A stretch of DNA of 64,000 nucleotides from Lactuca virosa (lineage: Eukaryota; Streptophyta; Magnoliopsida; Asterales; Asteraceae), in the NCBI GenBank assembly GCA_928212115.1, contig CAKMRJ010005523.1, positions 99,860,257 through 99,924,256 on the forward strand, read 5' to 3'. The position numbers were made by a program, and so were the translations under genes. The notes below the pieces were generated by a model that had not been told where the DNA came from, did no database searches, and saw only the letters and a list, made by a program, of their open reading frames with translations. Positions 1 through 10,479 of this stretch are shown piece after piece (the stretch's first letter is position 1; each line of letters opens with the position of its first letter).

Positions 1-651
1 ATACGAGCTCTATTTTTGACATTATTTATATCCATGAGTAGGTAAAAACAAGATATACAACTTTCATTTAGACTCTGTCGGCTAATTCTCGACCGATCTT
101 AAATTTAACAGTATGAGGAGATTAGACTGTTAAATGACCGTGAAAAATTCGTAACTCCTTCATATGGACTCCGTTTTCGTCTGGCTTTTTACCTTTGAGT
201 TCCTATTAATGAGATCTTCAACTCTCACTTAGGTCGTCTAAGCCAAAAATCGCTCGAACTAAAATTCGAGTTTCGGGCCGTGCACTGCTATGCCAAATCT
301 TAGAAAATTCATAACTTCCTCATACGAAGTCAGATTTGGGCGTTATTTTTTTGTAAGTTCTCGGTTTAACGTATACTACAACTTTTGTTTAGATCACTAA
401 GGCTAAAAAGTATTCTATCGTAAATTCACTATTTACGTCTCCTGGTGCCGTGCCGGTTTTGCCGTAAAACTTCGACGGGCCATAACTTCTTCATTATAAC
501 TCAGATTTCGGCGTTTTTTATATGTACGGAACCCTTGTAACATATACTATGCCATGGTTAAGATTAATCCTTCCAAATAATCTTCCATCAAAAACTCATT
601 TTTGATGCTCTTTGTCTCTAAATTGACTAGCCCGGATCTACGGGCGTTACA
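1..651 (-). repeat. Element G 3' LTR, partial
   Basis: Direct copy of 4159-4809 with scattered substitutions. It ends at the GGGCGTTACA terminus and is followed at once by a polypurine tract, as expected for the start of a minus-strand 3' LTR. The remaining roughly 2 kb lies left of the window. Confidence 0.85.
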
Positions 652-2182
652 ACTATCTCCCCCTTAAGATGATTACGTCCCGAAATCATCAACGAAACAG
701 GGTTGTATAATGACTCCTTACATTTATCTTCATCCTAGGTAATAACCGCAACTTCTATGTTGCTTCGAACGAGTATCTAACTCTTGGACTCCTTAACTGC
801 AGGCGGTGCTCGATCTTGCACCTGCTCCTTATCTCACGTTAGACTCTAAATTATGACCTTCAAGTCATAATATTGATCCTTACTAGAGATTGCTTCTTCT
901 TCTTAACAAACTTAAAATAAGTTCTTTTATTACTATCATGGATCGATGTGTCATGTTCTAATGACCTATCATCGTATGGTGCAACGCTTAGACTCAGGTC
1001 TTTGAGAGTCAAATTCCAGAACAGAGTATACCTTCCTTCATGTTCTAATTATATCTTAAATGGTAGCATTTCTAGCTACCATCTTCTTTAACTAGCGCGA
1101 TACTTCTATTGATCGCTTCGATTATCTTTCACTTCAATCTTCTGGCTTAAGTCAGATGCTACATCGAACTTGGTTCTCTGAACCACGTAACATACCCATC
1201 TTAGTCAGACTCGATTCGATATGACCACTAGGGTCGAAACAACAATCATATTCTTAGTCATTACCGAAACAATGGTAACGACATACTTGAATAAAATGGT
1301 ATCAATTACTAGCTTCTTGGTAACCTTGTGACTTTCCCTGATCCAAGTGCGAGTCTTGTGCTTCCGGTAGTATAGGCCTCTACTACCATTCACACCTACT
1401 CATACTCGTCCCAAGTATTGTCTCACAGTTCTCCAAGTTATTACCACAAAAACAATTTTAACACATACAAATGTGTCCAAACAATCACATAATTTTCCCT
1501 AGACTCTACTAGGACTTCTTCCATGCGTATCTTCAATCATCATTTCTGCTTCAACTTGGTTGGTGATGGAAATGTCAGACGATGGGATAACTTCATGGAT
1601 TATACCAAAAATCTTTCTTTCTGCTAATCGAAAGTGTACTTCTCCCGTACTAGACGTATTATTTCTTAGATGCGTTCTAAAGGCAAGATATCACTCTTAT
1701 GATATCTTCCGATATGTATCATTCACTATCGTAAGCCTTCTCATTTCCTCCATTTTCTCAATTCACTACGAGTCTTCACCATGTGTTTTGCACACCAAAG
1801 CAGTCGTTTGGTGTGTCGAGACGAGAATATAGATAGAGGAAGGTTTAGATGCGTATTCCTCCTTATTACTTCGAAAAATTACATGCCAGTTCAAATGTCG
1901 TAATTAAACGTTTAGAAATTTGAACACATAAAGTTTCCAGATCCGGTCGGCAACAGACCATAGATCCGATCAAACGATAGCATCATAAAGCATCACAAAT
2001 CATTTAGCACATAAAAACAATTTAGACATCTTCCCTAAATGAGCTAGTGCCCGTGTCTATTCAGGTGTACTTCCTAAAATATATTAGACACACTCCTCAC
2101 GATCATAGCTTAGCATGCTAAGTTTAAGTCTAGAAATAAATCCATATTCCTAGTTCGCTTAAACTAATGCTCTGATACCAAC
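652..2182 (-). other. Element G internal region, non-coding, with leader palindrome
   Basis: No credible protein is encoded. The tract holds the polypurine tract at its left end and the primer-binding site at its right end. At 1366-1387 it has a hairpin with stem GGTAGTA/TACTACC and loop TAGGCCTC. This matches in position type and layout the palindrome upstream of gag in elements A, B and C, and the sequence just after it (CACACCTAC-like) is also shared. That suggests the LARD retains a cis-acting leader signal of its autonomous partners. Confidence 0.7.
2169..2180 (-). promoter_or_regulatory. Primer-binding site of element G (iMet tRNA)
   Basis: The minus strand reads TGGTATCAGAGC two bases after the LTR end, the standard plant initiator-methionine tRNA priming site. 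The same site precedes the LTRs of A (51022-51033), B (26779-26790) and C (43820-43831). Confidence 0.9.
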
Positions 2183-2465
2183 TGTGACGTCCCCATTTTC
2201 ACGGCCATAAAAGACCGATTTTGTTTATGCTTTATAAAAATCAGAGTACCTCTTTTAATAAAAATGTTGCGGAATTTGTTCCCAGAAAAACATGATAAAT
2301 ACGTATCAAAGCATTTCCGAAGAAAAGAAATGTTTTTATTCATTTTAAAACATTGGGATGTCGTCGTCAATACAGAAACATAAGCATAAACATAACTTAC
2401 ATTCATTATCACTAGTGATCTACACCTCTTTAATCTCTCAATGTAATGTAACTTCGTATTGGCAC

Positions 2466-3334
2466 CTGTGATTCAAATAAGCTTGAGTGGGTCAGGTTGG
2501 GAAACCTGGTGAGTACATAGGGTTTTCAACCCACAATAATATAATTATTATGTTTAAACATCAAACAATTAACCCAATTACCCATCCCCATTATCTTCTT
2601 TACTCTTAAGGATCTACCCTAAAAATCAGCTATTCCTCGTTCATTCATTCCTAAGGATTATCCTAAGGAATAGGCACGAAATCCATTGTTTCTAATGACA
2701 CATCTGTCAAGCATAACTGCTAATATTATCACTTAGGCGCATCTGCCAGAATTATGACATTCTTTATGGGGCGCATCTGCCGGTATAGTCCTTTAGGCGC
2801 ATCTGCCGGGGTTATGAGGTTTTCTATTAGGCGCTTCTGCCGGTAGAGTCCTTTAGGCGCATCTGTCAGGGTTATCTCGTTTATTGACAATATTATTTTC
2901 GAGAGTCCATTCGCAATACATGTCCATGGGTTTTTAGAGTACACCGGTGAACACATCGTTCACAACACCTACAGGTTGCAAGCCTGCTAGTGTTCCACTG
3001 GACTGTCTAGAATAGTCCGTGGTTGTTATCCATACTCTGCTAGATGACGGGGCCAACATTTGGAAAAAGGCTTCTCACATCGTCCACCTCTCACCCTTAC
3101 CTCATGGTCTATATTACCTCTCAACTTATCGTCCAACTCATATTTCATCTACCCATGTTTTACCCAACATATTATGTAGATATAAATACATATACAGTTT
3201 AAATCATATAAAACTTGTATAAAATCGTTCATCCAGCATAGATAGCAAGTATACAGGTAATATGCACACATAGCACGTAGTATATATAAAATACTTCATA
3301 TCTATGTGTAAGATGAAAGTAACTATGCACTCAC
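2466..3334 (-). other. Putative intron inside element G LTR
   Basis: On the minus strand a donor CAG|GTGAGTGC (intron starts at 3334) and an acceptor TTGAATCACAG|GTGCC (intron ends at 2466) frame the minisatellite. The layout matches the clearer candidate introns in LTRs B, A and J. It is inferred from splice consensus only. Confidence 0.4.
2729..2880. repeat. Minisatellite in element G LTR
   Basis: Four to five tandem copies of a roughly 33-35 bp unit built on GGCGCATCTGCCGG followed by variable TATAGTCCTTTA or GTTATGAGGTTT text. The reading frame across it gives a DAPKGLYRQ repeat, which I take to be incidental. Confidence 0.8.
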
Positions 3335-4809
3335 CTGATATGGTGGTGACTCGGCACTCGGACAGCACTTCGTTACTCTTAAAACAATTTCCCTCGGACA
3401 AAACCTAGTATCATTACCACTAGAGTTTAGTCTAACGTTAACCGCGACTAATTAATAGTCTAACTATTATTACTATTATATAAGCGTTAAACAATACTCT
3501 TCACCCACTATGTACAAACAGGGGCCAGACATAAAACACCGGAGGGCAGGACCATTTTGGCATATAACACTTCTGAAATCCAACAACCCTATGCGGCCTT
3601 TTAAACCAGATTCCCCGTACCGCGAGTGGTTAAAAAGATATTATAACGATACTTATATAACCATAATATAGCCCAAAATACTCATTATAAGTCCTAATAA
3701 CATTACTATATTGAAACATAAAACTATAGTAAAGATAGGTTAGGCGTAGCTCACTTACAGCGGGTTTCTCGAGAAACCGGGCTTCGCTGGAGCAGCGTTC
3801 CGAGCCGAAAGGGCTCTTTTCTCGGGGCTCGGGAGCCTCGGGGCTTCCTTCGGGTGCTAGGGGGTTTACTAGACTTTTTAGACTTTAGGGGGGGGGGGTT
3901 GGAGGCTTAGAGAGAGAGAGAGAGTATAGAGAGAGAAAGAAGAGGCTTGAGGAGTGAGGAAATGGCAATGCCCGACACCTCTATTTATAGGCTGAATTCC
4001 TGATGGACTCGCCGAGTCGGGTCACTGACTCGCCGAGTCAGTGCCATGTGTCATCACCTGATGGCTTTTCTTGTGGAGAAAGCATTGGCCCATATTCAGC
4101 CACGTCACCCGATTTCGTACAAACACCCTGCCGACTTCTAAACCCCGTAACTTTCGCATACGAGCTCCGTATTCGACGTTCTTTATATCCACGCGTAGGT
4201 AAAAACAAGATCTACAACTTTCATTTAGACTCTGTCGGCTAATTCTTGACCGATCTTAAATTTAACAGTATGAGGAGATTAGACTGTTAAATGACCGCGA
4301 AAAATTCGTAACTCCTTCATACGGACTCCGTTTTCGTCTGTCTTTTTACCTTTGAGTTCCTATTAATGAGATCTTCAACTCTCATTTAGGTCGCGTAAGC
4401 CAAAAACCCGCTCTAACTAAAATTCGAGTTTCAGGCCGTGCACTGCTATGCCAAATCTTAGAAAATTCATAAATTCCTCATACGAAGTCAGATTTGGGAG
4501 TTATTTTTTTGTAAGTTCTCGGTTTAACGTATACTACAACTTTTGTTTAGATCACTAAGGCTAAAAAGTCTTCTATCGTAAATTCACTATTTACGTCTCC
4601 CGGTGCCGTACCAGTTTTGCCGTAAAACTTCGACGTGCCATAACTTCTTCGTTATAACTCGGATTTCGGCGTTCTTTATATGTACGGAACCCTTGTAACA
4701 TATACTATGAAATGGTTAAGATTAATCCTTCCAAATAATCTTCCATCAAAAACTAATTTTTGATGCTCTTTGTCTCTAAATTGACTAGCCCGGATCTACT
4801 GGCGTTACA

Positions 4810-5067
4810 GAGGCCATCCAAAGGAACTTAAGGCCTTTAAATAGGGTGCAACACCCTAAAAATTAGGGTTTCCTTCCTAGCTTCCAACACACCGAGTTGA
4901 GGCACCTCAAGACGCCGTGTCGGTTCATTTAATCCTCACGATTCTTCCATCCTAAACACGCCGTGTGGGTTCCTCTGACACGCCGTGTTGGTTTCTCTGA
5001 CACGCCGTGTTCAACTCGAATTAGGCTTTATTCCCAAAAGTTTATCCTCAAGATTTCGGGCGTTACA
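4810..5067 (-). repeat. LTR remnant H (ACACGCCGTGT family)
   Basis: Terminal piece of another LTR ending GGGCGTTACA at 5067, in the same orientation as G. It keeps a TATA-like TTTAAATAGGG, the telomere-like inverted repeat (4852-4872), and palindromes ACACGCCGTGT starting at 4910 (first base changed), 4956, 4978 and 5000. The layout equals LTRs A, B and C but the palindrome sequence is different. The rest of the LTR is missing, apparently where G sits. Confidence 0.7.
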
Positions 5068-5224
5068 CGGGATGGTGTCATGCCATGGTTCTACCATAAC
5101 AAAACACTCGACCTCAACTCCACACAAAATTGTGGTGTGACATCCATTTTGAAACCATGGACAAAGAACGGTGGAGAAGAAAGGAAGAAGAAAGAGATAG
5201 AGGAGATGGTTGGAGAAGAGAAGA

Positions 5225-5255
5225 TATATTATATATATATATCTATAATATATAT

Positions 5256-5288
<33 letters not shown>

Positions 5289-5296
5289 GAGGGCGC

Positions 5297-5328
<32 letters not shown>

Positions 5329-5331
5329 GAG
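5225..5331. repeat. AT and GA microsatellites upstream of WIP copy 1
   Basis: A TA-rich stretch (5225-5257) followed by about 75 bp of GAGA repeats with short interruptions. The second copy of the block lacks it at the homologous place (59200-59250), so it expanded after duplication or was lost there. Long ORFs across it in several frames are simple-sequence artefacts. Confidence 0.9.
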
Positions 5332-6047
5332 AAACCGCACTCGGAAACACATAACCAACACGGTGTTTTCCACAACTTAAGTGGGAAACTGCATTGGGAA
5401 CCGCAACCACACCTCTCAGCCTTGGAAATAGAAACATATTTTGATATGTAACATATGACTGCTGAAAGGTAGGATGATTTTGTCATTGTTTTCGGTACAA
5501 ATCGAATTTTTAGAATTCATCCGCATGATGTAAACAACATCTATTTTTTATCCGCATTTCAAGTTATTATTCGTTACTTGACACCATGTAATGAATCATC
5601 ATCTATATATATATTGAAGTTATATAAATAATGAACGATAGTTAATTTATCGGCGAGTCCATTAACCAAATAGTGATTACATTAGTTCCTATTTGTTTTA
5701 CGTATATAGTATTAAATAGATATATTGACTAGAGTCTATATTTGTTTGACATATATAGTAAAAAATAGACATATTGACTAGTGTCTTATTTGAAAGTAAA
5801 CTCTCGTGAGGATATAAACATATACAACACAATATAGAATCCATGGATCACTTAACCAATTTTAATTCCAAGGCTAAGTGGGAGCAACCCACAAGACATG
5901 AAAGCTGCGTTTTTCATTTTGTCATTTCGTCGAACACATGATGCACATCTCCCTCCCCCTCCATTTATATCATTCACACAATTCCTAAACCTAAACAGTC
6001 ACACTAACCCGGTCGGATTCTATCGATGGAATCACACACGGAGGAGG

Positions 6048-6278
6048 ATGAGTGGTGACGTAGTAAGGAAAGCTTGGGTGGTGGCCGCTACCATCGGGTC
6101 GGTTGAGGCGTTGAAAGATCAAGGCGTTGCACTGTGGAACAAACCTCTTATGAAAATTTCTTATTATTCGTCAACGGTGGTTACAACTCGTAAATTCAGA
6201 GTGAGGAGAGGAAAAGAGGAATCGATGAAGAAAGCCATGGATATGAGCTGCTTTGGTTCAAATAATGTTAGATTTTAG
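6048..6278 (+). CDS. Wound-induced polypeptide (DUF3774/WIP-type), copy 1
   Basis: A 76-aa single-exon ORF starting ATGAGTGGTGACG. The KAWVVAA and GSVEALKDQ segments, the central WN motif and the C-terminal EESMKKAMDMSCFG match the layout of the small plant wound-responsive family (DUF3774). That family has a conserved Ala/Val-rich N-terminal stretch, a WN pair and a final S-C-W/F-G motif. I chose this Met over the in-frame one at 5898 because upstream residues are low complexity and not conserved in copy 2, whereas conservation begins here. A TATA-like TTTATATC lies near 5965. Members of the family have been linked to wounding and pattern-triggered immunity; the biochemical role is unknown. 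Copy 1 has Leu where copy 2 has Arg before the WN motif. The gene converges on CNGC4, with stop codons about 410 bp apart. Confidence 0.75.
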   Translation: MSGDVVRKAWVVAATIGSVEALKDQGVALWNKPLMKISYYSSTVVTTRKFRVRRGKEESMKKAMDMSCFGSNNVRF

Positions 6279-6687
6279 AAGCGTGATCTATATTATTGCC
6301 ATGGATGTCGATCAACAAGATAAACAACACTATCACTAATCTTGTAAGTGTTCATAAGTTGTCTCCATCCATCATCAATGCATGATTTTTGAATCGAATC
6401 GCGTCACAATTTGTTGCTGGATTAACTTTTCTACTTCAATATCAAACATATCGGTTGATCTGTAGCATCAACAGATCAAACTCTTATCTATAAACGTTAA
6501 TTTCGAATGAATTTTAGAAATCTGATTATTTATATGAACATTAATCTACATATTATATTCATATATTGTTTAACGATACTCAAACTTTTGATAATCAAAC
6601 GAATAAATAAAACATATTACATATACAACTTTATACTTCTCTTTTTATTATCTTTATACGAACATTATAACACCCAAATCTACAATC

Positions 6688-9600
6688 TCAAAAGTCAAAA
6701 TCATCTTGATTTGGTTTGGGCGAAGTCAACAAAGCGGTGTAAAGCCTCAACCGATCTTCCCCAAGTGAAGAACACCTCGACAATGGTCTTCTCGGCCTAA
6801 TGAAAGACAACGACGTCAAAGTGAGTCTATGTCGGTACCTCCGCCATGCCAACTGAATCGCCACCGCCGCCCAAGTCCTCCACCCTGGAGAATAATATCG
6901 AGCACTCCTCTTCACCTTTTCATTCACAAATGTATACCTGAAATGTTGCGTTACATATTTGACATCATCAGCTTCTAGCCCAAAAGCTTCAGTTGTTTCG
7001 AGAGTCACAAGCGTTGATGATGAGGGTGGTAGTCTCTCGATGAAGGGCCGTCGGAGACACCATGATAAGAGCTCATCGCCGCTGAAGTTTCCGGGGCCTA
7101 ACATGCAACAACTGTTGACACCATCTCGGAGTACTTGGCTGCTTTGAAGATGGCCTCTTACTATGAATAACATTCTCTGTACAGGGTCTCCTTCTCTTGC
7201 AATCTACTCCAACAATAAATAAATAAAATATTTTTAAAGAAAATACGAAATTTATGCAATAACTATCAATTTCATATTTTATTGGTTGCAAAATTTCAAT
7301 AAATTGCAAAATTGATTTTTTCTTTTGAAAAATTAAAAAATTTACTATTTAAGAACAAAAAGCTACAAATATGATTTTTTTGGGTTTAATTAGATAAAAG
7401 ATTCTATATTTTAGTATTTTTTTAATTAAACCTCAACTTTATATTTTATTTTTTTAATTAAATCTCAACTTTATTTTTTATTAACAAAAGATTGCAAAAA
7501 TGGTTACTTTATTAAATATTAAATATTAAAATATCACATGATAGTTATTTTTGTGATTAAATGAAGGTAGTAATTCTATACATTTTAGTTCAGAAGGACT
7601 TACCGTTTCTCCCTTGGTAAAAATGAGGGACTTGACACGATCGCATATATTCTCAAGGACCAAATTGTCCATATGTTGAAATAATGGTACCTGAGTTAAA
7701 CATTCATCATAACAATAAGATTTTAAGATAAACGATCAGGGTTTAATAAGAGTTGAATAGATGATGACTATGATTGAATAGAAGTTTAATGGAGTGTGAG
7801 TGATGACATGGAGGAGAGTTGAATGAGAGAGTTGCATGATCATTAAGTGGTTCAATGAATTTAATCTTTTCTTTTTCAATTAAATTTCAAACCAAATATA
7901 TAAATCCATTAAACTTTGAAGGGTTTAATGGAGTTTGGATGTTAAAGAGTATAGTTGAACTCCTTAGAGTTCATGGATGCCCTAAGAACATATAAGTTTC
8001 ATCTCACCTCCTCGAAGGTCTATCTTATTACCAATTACACCCACCAGTCGAGATTATTGTCATGTAAATCCAAACAGTTCAACATTTGCCCATCAACTAT
8101 GATTACAAGGTTCTATTTAGTATATGTCATTATAGAAAACTTTTTACAAAAGAAAGAAACCATTTATTCATTGTCTATTAATGTGTATCTCAACTAATAA
8201 AATAAGATATTCGATTTGTTATAAATAATAGACAATAGATTTTAGATTATCAGTATACGTACCTGTCGGACCAAGTCCAAGCAGAGATGATACTTAATGT
8301 CTCTCCTGAGACCCTCAGGGAGATTGTGTATCATCTCACATTCGTCCACACCACGCATTGCCGCCCATCGTTGGCGCTCATAGTTACGTACTCTTTGCCG
8401 GAAACTCTGAGGGAGGTGTCTCCTCCTCATCCACCACTCTATGTTTCTCATTTTCAATTGCATAGCTAGTTTCTTTGATGTTGTTGCATGTAAAAACACC
8501 TATATACACAAAAATATATCATCTTTCAAAAATGACTAAAAAGTCCTTGTATTCTCTACATATTAAAAAAAGTAACTTTAAGTTCAATAAGGATGCTTTT
8601 GAGACCAATCCATGATATTTATATGTGTGTGCATGTACCTTGATATTTCCAATCAACATGGTGACTAGAAGAAGTCCCATTGTGAGAACAATGATGATGA
8701 AAACGCATTCCAACCAATCTGTTGTGCTTTCTAAGTTCCCAAACGTACTGTATATATAATAAATACATATAATAAATCATTTAACACTATAAAAAACGTT
8801 TCTTGATGAAAAATCCGGTTACCTGAGGTTCATGAGTCCCCAAAAAATGGGGAGAAGTATCTTTTCCAAACGGCTATCATTGGTAACGAGTTGAAGAGTC
8901 CATTTATAAGCTCCATAGCCATTGTCTTCGTTTTCAAGACAAGTTGTTCTCGCCTCTTTATTTGATCCCCATAAGAGCCTTGCGTGATCTTTCACAAACT
9001 TATCTGTGCCATAATAAACAGGGTTCTGACATGTCAAAAACCTTGAGACACAAATCCCGTTTGCTTCCATGCATTTTTCTTTCAAGCATTTCTCAACCCT
9101 TTGCATACCAAGCAAGTACCAACATGCTCCTACCGCCTGCAAATCGATAAAAAATATTTTAGAAAATGACTAACATATATTAAATTCTAGCTAGTTATAT
9201 GTAAACACAACTTAAAGGGTACTTTTGTCACAATTTCTTTTGGGAGTAAATTTATTTTCAATTATTGAAGGGGTCTATTGTAATTTTAAAATAATGTACG
9301 CATGTTAAGACAAAATTAAGATAAAAAATACAATCTTACATGAGAGGCAACTAAATAAGCAATCAAATTGAGAGCAATCCCCCACCAAACAGTACCAAAA
9401 ATGTAGCCTGAGAGATTTTGCATACGTCGCAAAAGGCATACAGAGTGATAAATCTTTGGTAAGTATTGAAACAAGAACATGAGTAAAGAAACTGTCATTA
9501 TTTCTGTCGTCGAACCCTTCTTTAACAATGCAGGAATCACTACCCATAACACCACCTGTCGAAAGAATTTAATACTATATTATTTAAAAATTGTATAATA

Positions 9601-10479
9601 TAAATGAACCATTTATTGTGAATGATTTCACCTTAATATTGAAAAGAGAAATAAAGTTATTGAACTGTTTGGATTTTCGAGAGTTTTAATTCAAAAGACT
9701 GTATAAAGCGCTGACTGCCAACCGATTCAAGGATAAAGTATACTCTCTAAATGGTTTCATTAAGATTGATCAAAGATACTAAACATGTAACTATTAGAAT
9801 AACATTTATCAAAACCTATATAATATGGAACAAACCGTGCAAGAAAAATAAAATGTAAAACATAAATATGTTAGAATATGCATTAACTAAATTAATTAAT
9901 TTTTATATTCTAGTATTAAATTAATATTTTTAGGACGCGACTTTATCTTGTTTAGATTTTGTCTTAATGGAAAGTTGACATGTACTAAATAATAATACTT
10001 TTATCGGTATAATGATTTCTGTCAAATGTGTTATAAACCTGAGGGATTGGGAGGATGACGAAGAGATCAAACAGGAACGCCTTCCGGGACACGTTGCATG
10101 AATTCCTGTCGTCATGTCGTAATCCGACGTCGTAACGCCACCACCTGTTCGACTTGAACTGTAACCACATGTTGGCCGCGTGGAAGGCGTCGGTCATGCA
10201 CCGGACCACCGTGACGGTGATAGCAAACCACCCGTCGATGAACACACACATCCAGGAGTCGCTTATGGAGAGTGTGTAGAAAAACAGCGGGTCGATGAAC
10301 ATACCGGTGATGCATACAAGCAAATAAACCTGTTCCCACGCCAGTAAAACACCTCGACGGAATGCGCCGCCGTGAATGCTGCTCTTACTCTCCGTCGACT
10401 CCACTTCCATTGTTTCATCGCCGGAGTAGTCGTCGATTGTGTCGGAGTAATCATTGGAAAAACGATGCCTGCTGTTCAT
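6688..10479 (-). CDS. CNGC4: Cyclic nucleotide-gated ion channel 4 (HLM1/DND2-type), copy 1, 7 exons
   Basis: Exons on the minus strand: 10479-10039, 9555-9340, 9136-8823, 8747-8639, 8499-8263, 7690-7604 and 7203-6688. All introns are GT-AG and the joined frame gives 639 aa. An acidic N terminus is followed by S1-S4 (about residues 45-200), S5 (205-235), a pore, S6 (330-355), a cyclic-nucleotide-binding domain whose phosphate cassette GNFSGDELLSW lies at 506-516, and an IQ calmodulin motif near 584. The pore reads STFGNLEST and the tail TLTSLSFIRPRRPLSRC; both are hallmarks of CNGC4 rather than CNGC2, 19 or 20. In Arabidopsis, CNGC4 works with CNGC2 as a plasma-membrane calcium channel in immunity, and mutants are lesion-mimic (hlm1, dnd2). 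The P-helix has N where copy 2 has T (GLMNLS against GLMTLS). No exon is broken. A G-box (10537-10542) lies just upstream, and AATAAA (complement of 6644-6649) lies about 40 bp past the stop. Confidence 0.94.
7731..7982. mobile_element. About 250-bp insertion in intron 5 of CNGC4 copy 1, possibly a degenerate MITE
   Basis: The aligned intron of copy 2 goes directly from AAGATA to TAAGAGCATATAAG; copy 1 carries about 250 extra bases here. The right end reads GATGCCC|TAA, so its complement starts GGGCATCC next to a TAA, which resembles a PIF/Harbinger-type MITE end. The left end lacks a clear inverted copy, so the assignment is weak and a simple deletion in copy 2 is possible. Confidence 0.4.

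Larger units (their letters stand above)
1..4809 (-). mobile_element. Element G: non-coding LARD-like LTR retrotransposon, left end outside window
   Basis: Bases 1-651 and 4159-4809 are near-identical direct repeats, both ending GGCGTTACA; they are the matching ends of the two LTRs. Read on the minus strand, the 5' LTR runs 4809 to 2183. It is followed by a primer-binding site (TGGTATCAGAGC, complement of initiator Met-tRNA) and about 1.5 kb of internal DNA. A polypurine tract (complement of 652-668, CTCCCCCTTAAG) then abuts the 3' LTR. The internal part has no gag or pol ORF; the longest ORFs are under 100 codons and resemble nothing. LTRs of about 2.6 kb around a short non-coding core fit the LARD class (large retrotransposon derivatives), which depend on autonomous relatives for proteins. 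The left LTR is cut by the window edge, so no target-site duplication could be tested. Confidence 0.85.
2183..4809 (-). repeat. Element G 5' LTR (about 2.6 kb)
   Basis: Bounded by TGTGACG at 2183 and CGTTACA at 4809. On the minus strand a TATAAATAG box (about 3984-3992) is preceded by two ACTCGGCGAGT palindromes starting 21 bp apart (4007 and 4028). Inside lie a minisatellite (2729-2880) and a plausible intron (2466-3334). A GA-rich microsatellite and a G tract lie near 3890-3930. The LTR encodes no protein. Confidence 0.85.

Noticed and set aside
5011..5486. Several overlapping ORFs across the GAGA tract (Ser/Leu-rich on one strand, Arg/Glu-rich on the other)
   Set aside because: They arise from the dinucleotide repeat, exist in several frames at once, and are absent from the second copy of the block.
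6959..7147. Plus-strand ORF of 62 codons identical in both blocks
   Set aside because: It lies antisense within CNGC4 exon 7; its identity follows from the conversion tract.
6688..10479. CNGC2, CNGC19 or CNGC20 identity for the channel
   Set aside because: The pore STFGNLEST and the SLSFIRPRRPLSRC tail fit CNGC4; CNGC2 has an AND-type filter and a long different N terminus.
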